Shown: positions 31,510-40,730, numbered from the stretch's first letter. The stretch: DNA of 48,686 nt from an uncultured Bacilli bacterium (GCA_947632345.1 CANROW010000011.1:1-48686); one strand, 5' to 3'. Translations and numbers: made by a program. The notes: generated by a model from the sequence alone, not told the origin.

Positions 31510-32544
31510 GTGTTTAAGAAAATATATGAGAAATTTAAAACTTTTATATCAGAAAATTGTCGTGAATTGATTTTAATATTAGGATTTTATGTCTTTATGA
31601 CATATCCCTTACCATATTTCATCTTAGTATCAGGAGGAACGATTGATGTCAGTGATCGCGTTGATATAACAGAAGAATATCAACAAAAGGGAAGTTTTAA
31701 TCTCGCTTATGTCAATGAGTTGCGCGGGACATTACCAACGGTAATTTTAAGTCATATCATTCCTGATTGGACTCTTTATAAAGAAGAAGACTACGCTTTC
31801 GATGAAGATGAGAACACTGCCGAGATCGTTGCGCGTGATCGCTTTCTATTGAGCGAGTCTATGCAAAATGCTACTAAAGTGGCCTATGAAGCGGCTGATA
31901 AGGATTTTTCAATCAAGAATGAAGAGTACTACATATATTACGTCTATAATTTTGTCAAAGAGTATTCTCTTCTTCGCGTTGGTGATAAATTAATATCCTA
32001 TGATGGAATGAATTTTGATGATATTGAAATTTATCGCGAATATGTACAAAATAAAGAAGTTGGTGATGAAATAGAAATAACTTTTGAAAGAAATGGTCAA
32101 AAAAAGGATACCATTCTTAAAGTATATGAAGAGGATGGTCAAAAATATACGGGATTTCAAATATTTCCTTTATTAGAATATGAGACTGATCCTGAGATTA
32201 AGTTTCATTTCAGTAAAAATGAGAGTGGTTCAAGTGGTGGATTGACCATAGCGCTTGCCATCTATAATAAATTGACGAAAGAAGATATCACCAATGGTTT
32301 AAAAATTGTTGGTACGGGAACTATTGATCAAAGTGGTACAGTTGGTGCAATTGGGGGAGTAGAATATAAATTAGCTGGAGCTGTTAAAGCTAAAGCTGAT
32401 GTCTTTATCGTTCCGACTGGTGATAATTATGAAACGGTCAAAAATATTACAGCAGAAAAAGGCTACAAGATTAAAATTATTGAAGCTACCACTTTCCAAC
32501 AGACGGTCAAAGATTTGCAGGAATATACCAAATCAGTTAAGTAA
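31510..32544 (+). CDS. ylbL: YlbL-type membrane-anchored PDZ/Lon-like protease
   Basis: A 344-aa protease anchored by one N-terminal helix (about 19-40, LILILGFYVFMTYPLPYFIL). A PDZ domain lies near residues 145-210 and a Lon-type Ser-Lys domain near 225-335. The nucleophile is in ESGSSGGLTIAL and the catalytic Lys region in GGVEYKLAGAVKAKADV. The family includes YlbL/SepM, which cleave peptides or help cell-wall and DNA-damage responses. The start is GTG 31510 with AGGATGTG close by; upstream in-frame codons lie inside ylbJ and are rejected. It keeps the ylbJ-ylbL neighbourhood but in divergent orientation. Confidence 0.88.
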   Translation: MFKKIYEKFKTFISENCRELILILGFYVFMTYPLPYFILVSGGTIDVSDRVDITEEYQQKGSFNLAYVNELRGTLPTVILSHIIPDWTLYKEEDYAFDEDENTAEIVARDRFLLSESMQNATKVAYEAADKDFSIKNEEYYIYYVYNFVKEYSLLRVGDKLISYDGMNFDDIEIYREYVQNKEVGDEIEITFERNGQKKDTILKVYEEDGQKYTGFQIFPLLEYETDPEIKFHFSKNESGSSGGLTIALAIYNKLTKEDITNGLKIVGTGTIDQSGTVGAIGGVEYKLAGAVKAKADVFIVPTGDNYETVKNITAEKGYKIKIIEATTFQQTVKDLQEYTKSVK

Positions 32545-32563
32545 GTATATAAGAATTAATTAG

Positions 32564-32586
32564 AAAGAGACTAGTTCTCTTTTTTT
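32564..32586 (+). terminator. Terminator after ylbL
   Basis: AAAGAGA (32564-32570) pairs with TCTCTTT (32576-32582) around CTAGT, followed by T residues to 32586. Confidence 0.85.
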
Positions 32587-32646
32587 GTCGAATAAAATGC
32601 TGTCTATTTGGACAAAATCACTAATATTATTTTTTAGGAGGCTCTT

Positions 32647-35283
32647 ATGAATAGAAAAAATATTAGTGGTCTAAGTGATAAAGAAGTAATAAAGAATAGA
32701 GAAAAATATGGTTCTAATGATATAACTAGCAAGAGTAATAATACTTTCATTAGTCTATTAATAAATGCCTTAAAAGATCCTATTATTAAGATATTATTAA
32801 TTGCTTTAGGAATAAAAGTTATCTTTTTATTCAAAGATTTTGACTGGTATGAAACAGTTGGTATTATGTTGGCCATTTTTATCGCCACGACGATATCAAC
32901 GCTATCCGAGTATGGTAGTGAAAAAGCTTTTACAAAGATGCAGGAAGAAGCTAGTAAAATAAAGTGTCGTGTCTTGCGTAACAATAAGGTCGTTGAAATA
33001 AAGATAGATGAAGTAGTGGTCAACGATATAGTATTGTTGGCATCTGGTGATAAAGTACCAGCTGATGGCGTGATAATTAGTGGGGAAGTCAGTGTCGATG
33101 AATCTAGTCTCAATGGCGAATCCAAAGAGATATATAAAGAAGAAATTACGAATAACAATAATGTTCCCAGTGAAAAAAATAAATTGTATCGCGGAACGAC
33201 TATTTATTCGAAAGAAGCAATTATGAAGGTTATGCAAGTTGGGGAGAATACCATTTATGGCAAATTGGCTAAAGAGTTACAAGAAGCGAAACCCGATAGT
33301 CCATTGAAATTGCGACTTACTAAATTAGCTGGTGTCATTAGTAAGATTGGCTACATCGGTTCTTTTCTCGTTTCCTTTTCTTATCTATTTTCTGTTATTG
33401 TGTTAAATAATAATTTTGATATGTCAAAAATAGTAGCGACTCTTACCGATTACCCTTATATGATCTCACAACTCTTATATGCTTTAACCCTATGTGTGAC
33501 CATCATTGTCGTAGCGGTCCCAGAAGGTCTACCAATGATGATCACCTTGGTTTTGTCTTCAAATATGAAAAGAATGTTAAAGAATAATGTTTTAGTAAGG
33601 AAATTGACAGGAATTGAAACAGCCGGTAGTATCAATATTCTATTTACCGATAAGACGGGTACATTGACTTATGGTAATTTAGAAGTGACAAGTTTTATGA
33701 ATGGTGATTTACGCGAGTATAAAAGTATAGCTGATTTTCCTAATAATAAATATTTAGAAATTGTCAAAAAGTCAATTATTTATAATAATTCTGCCACTTA
33801 TGATCCTGAAAAAGATGAGGTAATTGGTGGTAATACAACGGATAAGAGCTTAATCAAATTTATAAGAGAAGAGAAAAAAGAAAACGTTAAAGTCCTTAAA
33901 ACGATTCCTTTTAATAGTAAAAATAAGTATTCAGTCACCCAGATCAAGGATGATCAAGAGGTCATAAATTTAGTTAAAGGAGCTCCAGAAAAACTTTTAG
34001 ATAAGTGTCATTACTTTTATGATTCACTCGGCAATAGAGTGCGCTTGACTAAACGGGAAAGAATTAATGCTGAGATTGAAAAAGCTACTAAAAAAGGGAT
34101 AAGAGTATTATTGTTAGGAGTCAATAAATCAGAATTTATCAACGCTATCGATGAGTTAATTTTAGTGGGAATCGTTTTTATTAAAGATGAGGTTCGAAAA
34201 GAGACTAAAGAAGGAATTAATCTCGTCCGCGATGCTCATATTCAGACAGTTATGATCACTGGTGACAACAAAGAGACTGCTATGGCGATTGGCAAAGAGA
34301 TAGGTCTCATCGAAAAAGATAGTGATTTAATCATCACGAGTAGTGATTTAGCCCGAATGGATGATGACGAAGTAAAGAGTATCTTGCCACGCTTACGCAT
34401 CGTTGCACGCAGTCTTCCCAGTGATAAGAGTCGCCTCGTTCGAATTGCGCAAAGTATGAATCTGGTTGTGGGTATGACCGGAGATGGAGTTAACGATGCG
34501 CCTGCTTTAAAAAGAGCTGATGTCGGTTTTGCAATGGGAAGCGGAACAGAAGTGTCCAAAGAAGCTAGTGATATCGTCATTCTCGATGATAATTTCTTAT
34601 CTATTTCTAAAGCTATTCTCTTTGGTAGAACTATTTTTAAAAGCATCCGCAAATTCATCATTGTCCAATTGACAATCAATATGTGTGCCATATCCTTATC
34701 AATCGTCGGACCATTTATTGGCATTGAGACACCAGTCACGGTCATTCAAATGCTCTGGGTCAATATGGTGATGGATACGCTAGCGGGCTTGGCTTTTGCT
34801 TATGAGCCACCTATTATCGAGTACATGCGAGAAATGCCTAAGAAAAAAGATGAAGCGATTATTAATAAATATATGGTTTCTGAAATACTTTTCACAGGCC
34901 TTTATTCAGCCATTCTTTGCATTTGTTTCTTAAAATTGCCTCTCATTCGGAACCTCTTTCGCCCTAGTATTGATGACATTTATCTCATGACCGCTTTTTT
35001 TGGCTTATTCATCTTTATTGATATCTTCAACAGTTTAAATGCGCGGACCAGTCGCCTTAATCTTTTAGCTAATATATGGCAGAACAAAGTATTTATCTTA
35101 ATTATGACTTTCATCGTCTTCGTTCAAATCATTTTAATTTATTATGGTGGAGCTCTTTTTCGTACGAGTGGTCTCACTTTTAAAGAATTCATCATCATGT
35201 TAGTTTTTGCTAGTAGTGTTGTACCAATTGATTTTTTGCGAAAGCTCATTTATAAGAAACATAATCCAAACATGGGCGTCTAA
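32647..35283 (+). CDS. P-type calcium-transporting ATPase (PMCA/SERCA-like)
   Basis: An 878-aa P2-type pump, probably exporting Ca2+. Phosphorylation site DKTGTLT with D335; PEGLP in helix M4 at 292-296, the Ca2+ site signature; the actuator-domain SLNGES; nucleotide domain KGAPE; hinge TGDGVNDAPALK. About ten hydrophobic helices are predicted. The N-terminal cation-ATPase domain (GLSDKEVIKNREKYG) matches SERCA/PMCA-type bacterial pumps. TTAGGAGG precedes ATG. It stands alone between terminators and the mutS promoter. Mn2+ transport cannot be excluded. Confidence 0.92.
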   Translation: MNRKNISGLSDKEVIKNREKYGSNDITSKSNNTFISLLINALKDPIIKILLIALGIKVIFLFKDFDWYETVGIMLAIFIATTISTLSEYGSEKAFTKMQEEASKIKCRVLRNNKVVEIKIDEVVVNDIVLLASGDKVPADGVIISGEVSVDESSLNGESKEIYKEEITNNNNVPSEKNKLYRGTTIYSKEAIMKVMQVGENTIYGKLAKELQEAKPDSPLKLRLTKLAGVISKIGYIGSFLVSFSYLFSVIVLNNNFDMSKIVATLTDYPYMISQLLYALTLCVTIIVVAVPEGLPMMITLVLSSNMKRMLKNNVLVRKLTGIETAGSINILFTDKTGTLTYGNLEVTSFMNGDLREYKSIADFPNNKYLEIVKKSIIYNNSATYDPEKDEVIGGNTTDKSLIKFIREEKKENVKVLKTIPFNSKNKYSVTQIKDDQEVINLVKGAPEKLLDKCHYFYDSLGNRVRLTKRERINAEIEKATKKGIRVLLLGVNKSEFINAIDELILVGIVFIKDEVRKETKEGINLVRDAHIQTVMITGDNKETAMAIGKEIGLIEKDSDLIITSSDLARMDDDEVKSILPRLRIVARSLPSDKSRLVRIAQSMNLVVGMTGDGVNDAPALKRADVGFAMGSGTEVSKEASDIVILDDNFLSISKAILFGRTIFKSIRKFIIVQLTINMCAISLSIVGPFIGIETPVTVIQMLWVNMVMDTLAGLAFAYEPPIIEYMREMPKKKDEAIINKYMVSEILFTGLYSAILCICFLKLPLIRNLFRPSIDDIYLMTAFFGLFIFIDIFNSLNARTSRLNLLANIWQNKVFILIMTFIVFVQIILIYYGGALFRTSGLTFKEFIIMLVFASSVVPIDFLRKLIYKKHNPNMGV

Positions 35284-35301
35284 AAGAAAACAATAAAAAA
35301 A

Positions 35302-35330
35302 ATACCATTTTTAAAGTAAAGTGGTATAAT
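35302..35330 (+). promoter_or_regulatory. mutS promoter with an overlapping inverted repeat
   Basis: Extended -10 TGGTATAAT, with TATAAT at 35325-35330. ATACCATTTT (35302-35311) and AAAGTGGTAT (35318-35327) form an inverted repeat with one G-T pair that covers part of the -10, so a DNA-binding regulator could act here; a weak terminator for the pump gene is an alternative. No strong -35 is seen. Confidence 0.5.
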
Positions 35331-35349
35331 AGTTAACATGGTGGTAAAA

Positions 35350-37914
35350 ATGAATAGACGTGATGTAGATAGAGAAAAGATAAGTCCAATGATGCGACAA
35401 TATCTAGATATTAAAGATAAATATAATGATACAATCATCTTTTACCGTTTAGGTGATTTCTATGAGATGTTTTTTGAAGACGCTATTATTGGAAGTCGAG
35501 AACTTGAACTGACGCTAACAGGACGGAATGCTGGTTTAGATGAAAGAGTTCCAATGTGTGGTGTTCCGCATCACGCCTATTTGTCATATCTTGATAAATT
35601 AGTTGAAAAAGGTTACAAAGTAGCTATTTGTGAACAGATGCAAGATCCTAAAGAAACGAAGGGAATGGTTGATCGCGAGGTAATTCAAGTGGTCACCAAA
35701 GGAACGCGACTCGACAGTTTCTTAAATGAGAAAGATAGTAATTATATCGGTAGTATCTATGATTTTGAATATTGTTATGGTTTGAGTTTTGCTGATATAA
35801 CGACGGGTTACTTTTACACTTTGATCGTTGACCATGATGAAAATAAAATTGTTAAAGAGATTGTTAAACGGAATATTAGCGAAGTCATCGTTAACGATAA
35901 GATGGATAGAGAAATAATTAATACTCTTCGCAGTAATTATAATATCTTGATAACGATTACCGATGAATTATATGAAATGGATGATTATAAATTTGTCTAT
36001 AAGAATGTAGCGGATATTAGAAGTGTTACTAGTATCAAGCATTTACTAGCTTATATCATCACGACGAAAAAAGGTGATTTATCGCATCTTCAAGAAGCTG
36101 AAGTGATCAATAGTGAAAAATATTTATCATTTGATGTCCATACGAAAAGAAATTTGGAATTGACGGAAACTTTGCGCAATAAAGATCGGATGTATTCTTT
36201 ACTATGGTTACTCGATAAGACTAAGACGGCAATGGGAAGTCGCTTTTTAAAGTACAACATTGAGAATCCACTCACGGATATTGAAGAGATCAATCGTCGT
36301 TACAGCATCATTGAAAAATTATTAAATGAATTTATCTTAAAAGAAGATTTACAAAGAGAACTTGATCAAGTCTACGATTTGGAACGGTTAGCAGGGCGGA
36401 TTTCTTATGGCAATTTGAACGCTCGCGATTTAATTCAATTAAAAAACTCTTTGCGAGTACTTCCTAATATCCAAAGGATTTTAAAAGATATCGATTATTC
36501 TAAAAATATTGAGACTCTTGATGAATTGTATCAATTACTTGAGAAATCGATTAATGAAGACGCCCCAGTAACGGTTAAAGAAGGGGGACTAATCAAGAGT
36601 GGATACAATGCGGAACTCGACGAGATTAAGGATATAGCAAGTGGATCTAAAGATTTCATTCTCAATTTTGAGAAAGAGGAACGGGAAAGAACCGGAATCA
36701 AGACATTAAAAGTTGGATATAACAAGGTCTTCGGTTATTATATTGAAGTGAGTAAAGGCAGTATTCCGTTAGTTAAAGAAGAGTGGGGGTATGATCGAAA
36801 ACAGACTCTATCCAATTGTGAGCGTTTCATCACACCACTCTTAAAAGAAAAAGAGAATATTATTTTGGGAGCCGAAGAAAAAATCATCAATCTCGAATAT
36901 AAATTATTTATGGATATTAGAGATGAGGTCAAAAAGTATATCGGTCGTCTTCAAAAAATTAGTAAAGTTATTGCGGAAGTGGATATGATGGCCGCTTTGA
37001 CAACCGTCGCAGAAGAAAATGTTTATGTTAAGCCAACCATAACTTTAGAACGCAATATTTATATCAAAGATGGACGACATCCTGTCGTTGAAAAAGTCAT
37101 TAAAGACGACTATGTACCGAACGATATCATTATGGATCAGAATACGGATATCCTATTGATAACGGGTCCTAATATGGCTGGTAAATCAACATATATGCGG
37201 CAACTCGCCATCATCGTCATCATGGCCCAAATCGGTTCGTTCGTGCCAGCCAAGAAATGTTCGATTCCCATCTTCGATAAAATTTTTACTCGTATTGGAG
37301 CGAGTGATGATTTAGTCAGTGGTGATTCAACTTTTATGGTAGAGATGAAAGAAGCTAACAATGCCATCAGTGAAGGGACAGAGAACAGCCTGATCCTTTT
37401 TGATGAATTAGGACGTGGAACAGCGACTTATGATGGTATGAGTCTTGCTCAAGCCATTCTTGAGTACATTCACGATAAGATTAGAGCAAAAACGCTCTTT
37501 TCGACACACTATCACGAATTGACGTCTTTAGCAGTTGATTTGCCAAGATTGAAAAATGTTCATGTCAGTGCTGTCGAAGAGCAAGGCGAGATAACCTTTT
37601 TACACCGCATCAAGAATGGGGCGGTCGACAAGAGTTATGGTATTCACGTTGCTGCTTTAGCTCACTTGCCAAAGAGCTTGATTGAACGAGCTACAGAGAT
37701 ATTAAATGTTTATGAAAATAAGACGAAAAAGAAAGAGACATTTACACAGACATCGCTATTCTTAAATTTAGATGAACAAAAAGAAGAACCGAAAGTGAGT
37801 GCAATCGAAGAACGATTAAACGAAATAGATCCTCTTCAAACAACACCACTTGAAGCTTTAAACATCCTTTATGAACTAAAGGAGGAGCAAAAAAAGAATA
37901 CCTCTAAAAATTGA
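35350..37914 (+). CDS. mutS: DNA mismatch repair protein MutS
   Basis: Recognises mismatches and recruits MutL. The mismatch-binding motif is FYRLGDFYEMFFEDA, in which the Phe wedge lies in the GDFYE segment. The ATPase has GPNMAGKSTYMRQ, the Walker B LILFDELGRGT and the STHYHEL signature. From ATG 35350 the protein is 854 aa. ATG 35338 would fall almost on the predicted transcription start and lacks a ribosome site, whereas GGTGG lies just before 35350. mutL is 6 kb downstream rather than adjacent. Confidence 0.96.
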   Translation: MNRRDVDREKISPMMRQYLDIKDKYNDTIIFYRLGDFYEMFFEDAIIGSRELELTLTGRNAGLDERVPMCGVPHHAYLSYLDKLVEKGYKVAICEQMQDPKETKGMVDREVIQVVTKGTRLDSFLNEKDSNYIGSIYDFEYCYGLSFADITTGYFYTLIVDHDENKIVKEIVKRNISEVIVNDKMDREIINTLRSNYNILITITDELYEMDDYKFVYKNVADIRSVTSIKHLLAYIITTKKGDLSHLQEAEVINSEKYLSFDVHTKRNLELTETLRNKDRMYSLLWLLDKTKTAMGSRFLKYNIENPLTDIEEINRRYSIIEKLLNEFILKEDLQRELDQVYDLERLAGRISYGNLNARDLIQLKNSLRVLPNIQRILKDIDYSKNIETLDELYQLLEKSINEDAPVTVKEGGLIKSGYNAELDEIKDIASGSKDFILNFEKEERERTGIKTLKVGYNKVFGYYIEVSKGSIPLVKEEWGYDRKQTLSNCERFITPLLKEKENIILGAEEKIINLEYKLFMDIRDEVKKYIGRLQKISKVIAEVDMMAALTTVAEENVYVKPTITLERNIYIKDGRHPVVEKVIKDDYVPNDIIMDQNTDILLITGPNMAGKSTYMRQLAIIVIMAQIGSFVPAKKCSIPIFDKIFTRIGASDDLVSGDSTFMVEMKEANNAISEGTENSLILFDELGRGTATYDGMSLAQAILEYIHDKIRAKTLFSTHYHELTSLAVDLPRLKNVHVSAVEEQGEITFLHRIKNGAVDKSYGIHVAALAHLPKSLIERATEILNVYENKTKKKETFTQTSLFLNLDEQKEEPKVSAIEERLNEIDPLQTTPLEALNILYELKEEQKKNTSKN

Positions 37915-37939
37915 CAGATCATCACAAAAATGTTAAAAT
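37911..37939 (+). promoter_or_regulatory. Promoter for the 37964 gene inside the mutS stop region
   Basis: A perfect TTGACA (37911-37916), overlapping the mutS TGA, then 17 bases and TAAAAT (37934-37939) preceded by TGT (extended -10). Confidence 0.8.
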
Positions 37940-37963
37940 AAATCCGATTTTTAAGGTGTTTTT

Positions 37964-38641
37964 ATGAGAGGGTTTAAAAGATTTAAAGGCAATGTTAAAA
38001 AGGTGCTTAGCCTTATTCCTTTAGAAGAAAAACGATGGGTAGATTCTTATTCAATTGACAAGGAGCGCAAAGAGATTACAGTTTATTATGTCGATGGCCA
38101 TATTGAATATGTTCCTTTAGAAGATTGGACTCAAGAAGAGATAGATGAAAAAATTTCAAATAGTTTAGCTGAAATAGGTGATGAGGCCAAAAAGACTAAA
38201 AAATTAAATAGATCATTCATCGCATACTCTTACGGAATAGCTACCGTTGTTGCAACTATGTTTGTATTAGCCGGTCTACCTCCTCTTGGAGTATTTTCAT
38301 ATTCCTATGGTGTCTTTTCGATCGTTAATATTCCTTATTTACGAGAGAATCTTGTGGCTAATATGATGTTGAAGCGATTAAAGATGGATAAATGGGTCTG
38401 TGAACATTCTGAAGAAACCAATCAAGTAATTAAGGAAGAGGTTGAAAATGTAGCCCAACCTAAGGAAGTTGATGCGACACATCTAATTCCCGTACCAACA
38501 AGTTACATCTATCCAGAGGGTAAGACACCATATTCACAAGAAATGTATGAGGACGGTATCAATCTAAATAATATTGCTGAACTTCAATATAACGAATTGA
38601 AAAAAATAAAGAAAAAAGTGTTAAAGAAGTCGAAATACTAA
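37964..38641 (+). CDS. Uncharacterised two-helix membrane protein, paralogue of the 22219 product
   Basis: A 225-aa protein, the same length as the 22219 product. It has a charged N-terminal half (residues 1-80), two hydrophobic helices at about 85-102 and 107-120, an MD-K-W motif soon after, and a C-terminal DGINLNNIAEL...LKKIKKKVLKK segment. Family unknown. It has a strong promoter of its own at the mutS stop and a terminator directly after. ATG 37964 follows AAGGTG with five bases. The central YSYGxxxxV-x(n)-YSYGVFSIV repeats suggest a helical hairpin, with both ends probably cytosolic. Confidence 0.75.
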   Translation: MRGFKRFKGNVKKVLSLIPLEEKRWVDSYSIDKERKEITVYYVDGHIEYVPLEDWTQEEIDEKISNSLAEIGDEAKKTKKLNRSFIAYSYGIATVVATMFVLAGLPPLGVFSYSYGVFSIVNIPYLRENLVANMMLKRLKMDKWVCEHSEETNQVIKEEVENVAQPKEVDATHLIPVPTSYIYPEGKTPYSQEMYEDGINLNNIAELQYNELKKIKKKVLKKSKY

Positions 38642-38642
38642 G

Positions 38643-38664
38643 TGTCATAAATTGACATTTTTTT
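38643..38664 (+). terminator. Short terminator after the 37964 gene
   Basis: TGTCA (38643-38647) pairs with TGACA (38653-38657), followed by seven T residues. The stem is only five pairs. Its 3' arm doubles as the -35 of the next promoter. Confidence 0.6.
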
Positions 38665-38680
38665 CTTTTTGTGATAGTAT
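38652..38680 (+). promoter_or_regulatory. Promoter for the 38714 gene
   Basis: Perfect TTGACA (38652-38657), 17 bases, TAGTAT (38675-38680) preceded by TGA (extended -10). Confidence 0.7.
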
Positions 38681-38713
38681 ATAAAACAGTTTTTTGGAAA
38701 GAGGGGGATTTGT

Positions 38714-39142
38714 ATGGAAAATGATGAAATTTATCAAAAGGGGTTAAATGAAACTCATATGTTTCTAGCTGAAGTAACCTTTGAAGAATTCTTAGATTTA
38801 GGAAAAGGTTACCCAGATGACTTCTATTGTGTCTTTGTCAATCAAAGAACAGGAGCTTTAGAGGCAGCTGTTCCTGGGCGCTTTTCAATTAATAATGATA
38901 GGAGTAATATCTATGGTCTTGTCGATTCCGAATATTATGTACCAATGCAAAATATTGGTTTAAGGTATCCTTTAGCACTTGAGGCTGGTAAAAAAGTTTT
39001 TCATATTATTATGGATGGAAACCATCATATTATTGAATCACGAGAGATTGGTAATGAAGAACAGATGAGTTTAAATGATTTTGTTGACAAGGGAAAATCA
39101 AAAGTTATTTTTTTTAAACATACACCAAGAAAAACGGACTAA
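38714..39142 (+). CDS. Uncharacterised small soluble protein
   Basis: A 142-aa protein that I cannot assign. No signal peptide or membrane helix. It has an acidic N-terminus and a beta-rich middle with many aromatic residues (YPDDFYCVFVNQRTG, VPGRFSINNDRSN, DSEYYVPMQN), then a helix/strand C-terminal part with HHIIES. The pattern suggests a compact beta fold, possibly ligand- or RNA-binding, but no motif is diagnostic. A GAGGGGGA site precedes ATG 38714. It has its own promoter and a terminator follows. Confidence 0.7.
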   Translation: MENDEIYQKGLNETHMFLAEVTFEEFLDLGKGYPDDFYCVFVNQRTGALEAAVPGRFSINNDRSNIYGLVDSEYYVPMQNIGLRYPLALEAGKKVFHIIMDGNHHIIESREIGNEEQMSLNDFVDKGKSKVIFFKHTPRKTD

Positions 39143-39165
39143 CATTAAATAGTTAAACTCAAATT

Positions 39166-39191
39166 AGAATTAACAATTCGTTAATTCTTTT
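39166..39191 (+). terminator. Terminator between two unknown genes, overlapped by an alternative hairpin
   Basis: AGAATTAAC (39166-39174) and GTTAATTCT (39180-39188) pair over AATTC with a short T run. The 3' arm is shared with a second hairpin at 39181-39210. Confidence 0.7.
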
Positions 39192-39210
39192 ATTTAGAAT
39201 AAAAGATTAA
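39181..39210 (+). promoter_or_regulatory. Alternative hairpin before the 39222 ribosome site
   Basis: TTAAT-T-CTTTTATT (39181-39194) pairs with AATAAAAG-ATTAA (39198-39210): 13 pairs, one bulged T and a three-base loop. It cannot coexist with the 39166-39188 stem and ends two bases before the GGGGG ribosome site, so it may act as an antiterminator or translational control. Confidence 0.45.
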
Positions 39211-39221
39211 TAGGGGGAAAT

Positions 39222-39908
39222 ATGACTAAAGAAGAAATAAATCGCATTGGTGAAATGCAAAAGGAATGGCGTAGTGATCGTTTACCAGATTATGATGATA
39301 ACCTTTTCTATAAGTGTCAAAAAATTATGTTCGATTTAAAAATTAATGATCTATTGTTTGTCGGAAGTACTTTCCCGCAAAATCCCAATAATAAAGCAGG
39401 CAGTTTTTGGCAATTTTTAACAGATTTGGATTCACACTATCAATTGAATGGCAATATTTCTTTGGGATTACTCGATATGCTTTTTCAAAATGTACAGTTG
39501 CAGAAGGACTATGAAGGAGTATATAATTCGCTCAATTTTGTCAAAAATACTATTTATCGAAAGATGCAATATGGTGATAAAAGCGAATGTGATTCTTTGA
39601 GTTTATTGCGATCTTTAAAAATAAATAAAAAATATATTAATGAGCACTTAGGAATGAAAAATGTTTGCTTCCATTTAGATCAAGTTCGTTCTGGAATCCC
39701 TGATTGTCGCAGTTCTATTTCTAATGGTAGTATTTTTAGAGGAAAAAATAAGATTGGTAAATCTGTAACTATTGCTCAAGACTTTTTGACAGATGCCGTT
39801 GCGTTTACAACATTTTATAGTGAACTTGAAAATGAAGAGTACAAGGCTACTGAACGTTTATTATATGTTCCAAACGAAAAAATAAAAGTGAATAACTATC
39901 GTTATTGA
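39222..39908 (+). CDS. Uncharacterised soluble protein
   Basis: A 228-aa protein with no recognised family, signal peptide or membrane helix. The N-terminal quarter is charged and helical (KEEINRIGEMQKEWRSDRLPDY), and two central helices lie around LTDLDSHYQLNGN and LGLLDMLFQNVQLQKDY. A C-terminal half contains CFHLDQVRSGIPDCRSSISNGS and GKNKIGKSVTIAQDFLTDA. The N-terminal half is likely a helical bundle. Five Cys are scattered without pairing motifs. AGGGGG precedes ATG 39222. It is the last of three unknown genes between mutS and cvpA. Confidence 0.7.
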   Translation: MTKEEINRIGEMQKEWRSDRLPDYDDNLFYKCQKIMFDLKINDLLFVGSTFPQNPNNKAGSFWQFLTDLDSHYQLNGNISLGLLDMLFQNVQLQKDYEGVYNSLNFVKNTIYRKMQYGDKSECDSLSLLRSLKINKKYINEHLGMKNVCFHLDQVRSGIPDCRSSISNGSIFRGKNKIGKSVTIAQDFLTDAVAFTTFYSELENEEYKATERLLYVPNEKIKVNNYRY

Positions 39909-39943
39909 TAAAAGTACAGTTCGTAAAAAATGTCAAATGATGT

Positions 39944-39975
39944 GATAGAATTATAAGTAATTCTATCTTTTTATT
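39944..39975 (+). terminator. Terminator after the 39222 gene
   Basis: GATAGAATTA (39944-39953) and TAATTCTATC (39958-39967) form ten perfect pairs over TAAG, followed by T residues. Confidence 0.9.
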
Positions 39976-39983
39976 TTATTTTT

Positions 39984-40013
39984 TTGTTGTTTAATGTATA
40001 CTTTTATTAGAAT
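39984..40013 (+). promoter_or_regulatory. cvpA promoter
   Basis: TTGTTG (39984-39989), 18 bases, TAGAAT (40008-40013); the AGGAGGT ribosome site follows directly. Confidence 0.55.
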
Positions 40014-40024
40014 AGGAGGTAGAC

Positions 40025-40723
40025 ATGGATATATTTTCATTAAATGTTATTGATGTTGTTATCGTTTTGCTCATCTTGTGTGCTGGTGTTGTTGGAATGA
40101 AGAGAGGGGTATTTAAGGAGTTAGTTATGACGGTTGGATATCTCATCTTGATAGTTGCTTCCCTCATCTTGAAAAATCCGGTTGCGGAATTCTTATCATT
40201 AAAATTACCATTCTTTGATTTCCCAGGAAAATTTCAAGGTTTAGTTGTTCTAAATATATTTTTATATCAACTCATTGCCTTTATTTTAGTTTTTGCAGTT
40301 TTAAGCATCATCTTCAATATCGTTTTAGCCATAACAAAGGGATTTGAAAAACTATTAAATTTGACAATCATACTTGGAGCTTTTTCAAAATTTCTTGGTC
40401 TAATTGTTGGTTTGATTAATGGCTATATATTAGTCTTCATCATGTGTGTTGTTTTATCTTATCCTTTCTTCAATCAATCCGTAATCGCTGAATCTAAGTT
40501 GCGAGATAAAATAGTAACTTCAACACCTGTACTCAGCCATATTGCGAAGGATATGAATGAGTCGATTGATGAAATTGTTGAATTGACTAAGACCGATATT
40601 GTTAATGATAAGGATAAGTTCAATACTCAAAGTATTGAGATAATGTTAAAAAATAAATTAATTACTGAAGAATACGTTCAAAAATTAGTTGATGCTGGTA
40701 AAATAACTTTATCTCAGTATTAA
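40025..40723 (+). CDS. cvpA: CvpA family membrane protein
   Basis: A 232-aa protein with about four hydrophobic helices (near 8-25, 32-50, 72-98 and 112-148) matching the CvpA family opening, NVIDVVIVLLILCAGVVGMKRGVFKE. The family is linked to colicin V production in E. coli and to envelope homeostasis more widely; its exact role is open. The C-terminal about 70 residues are soluble and charged. It is single in its transcript, with a bidirectional terminator after it. Confidence 0.87.
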   Translation: MDIFSLNVIDVVIVLLILCAGVVGMKRGVFKELVMTVGYLILIVASLILKNPVAEFLSLKLPFFDFPGKFQGLVVLNIFLYQLIAFILVFAVLSIIFNIVLAITKGFEKLLNLTIILGAFSKFLGLIVGLINGYILVFIMCVVLSYPFFNQSVIAESKLRDKIVTSTPVLSHIAKDMNESIDEIVELTKTDIVNDKDKFNTQSIEIMLKNKLITEEYVQKLVDAGKITLSQY

Positions 40724-40730
40724 TAGTTAA

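Noticed and set aside
34242-34745. 167-residue open frame on the minus strand inside the Ca2+ ATPase gene
   Set aside because: Antisense to the P-domain coding region, with no promoter or family resemblance.
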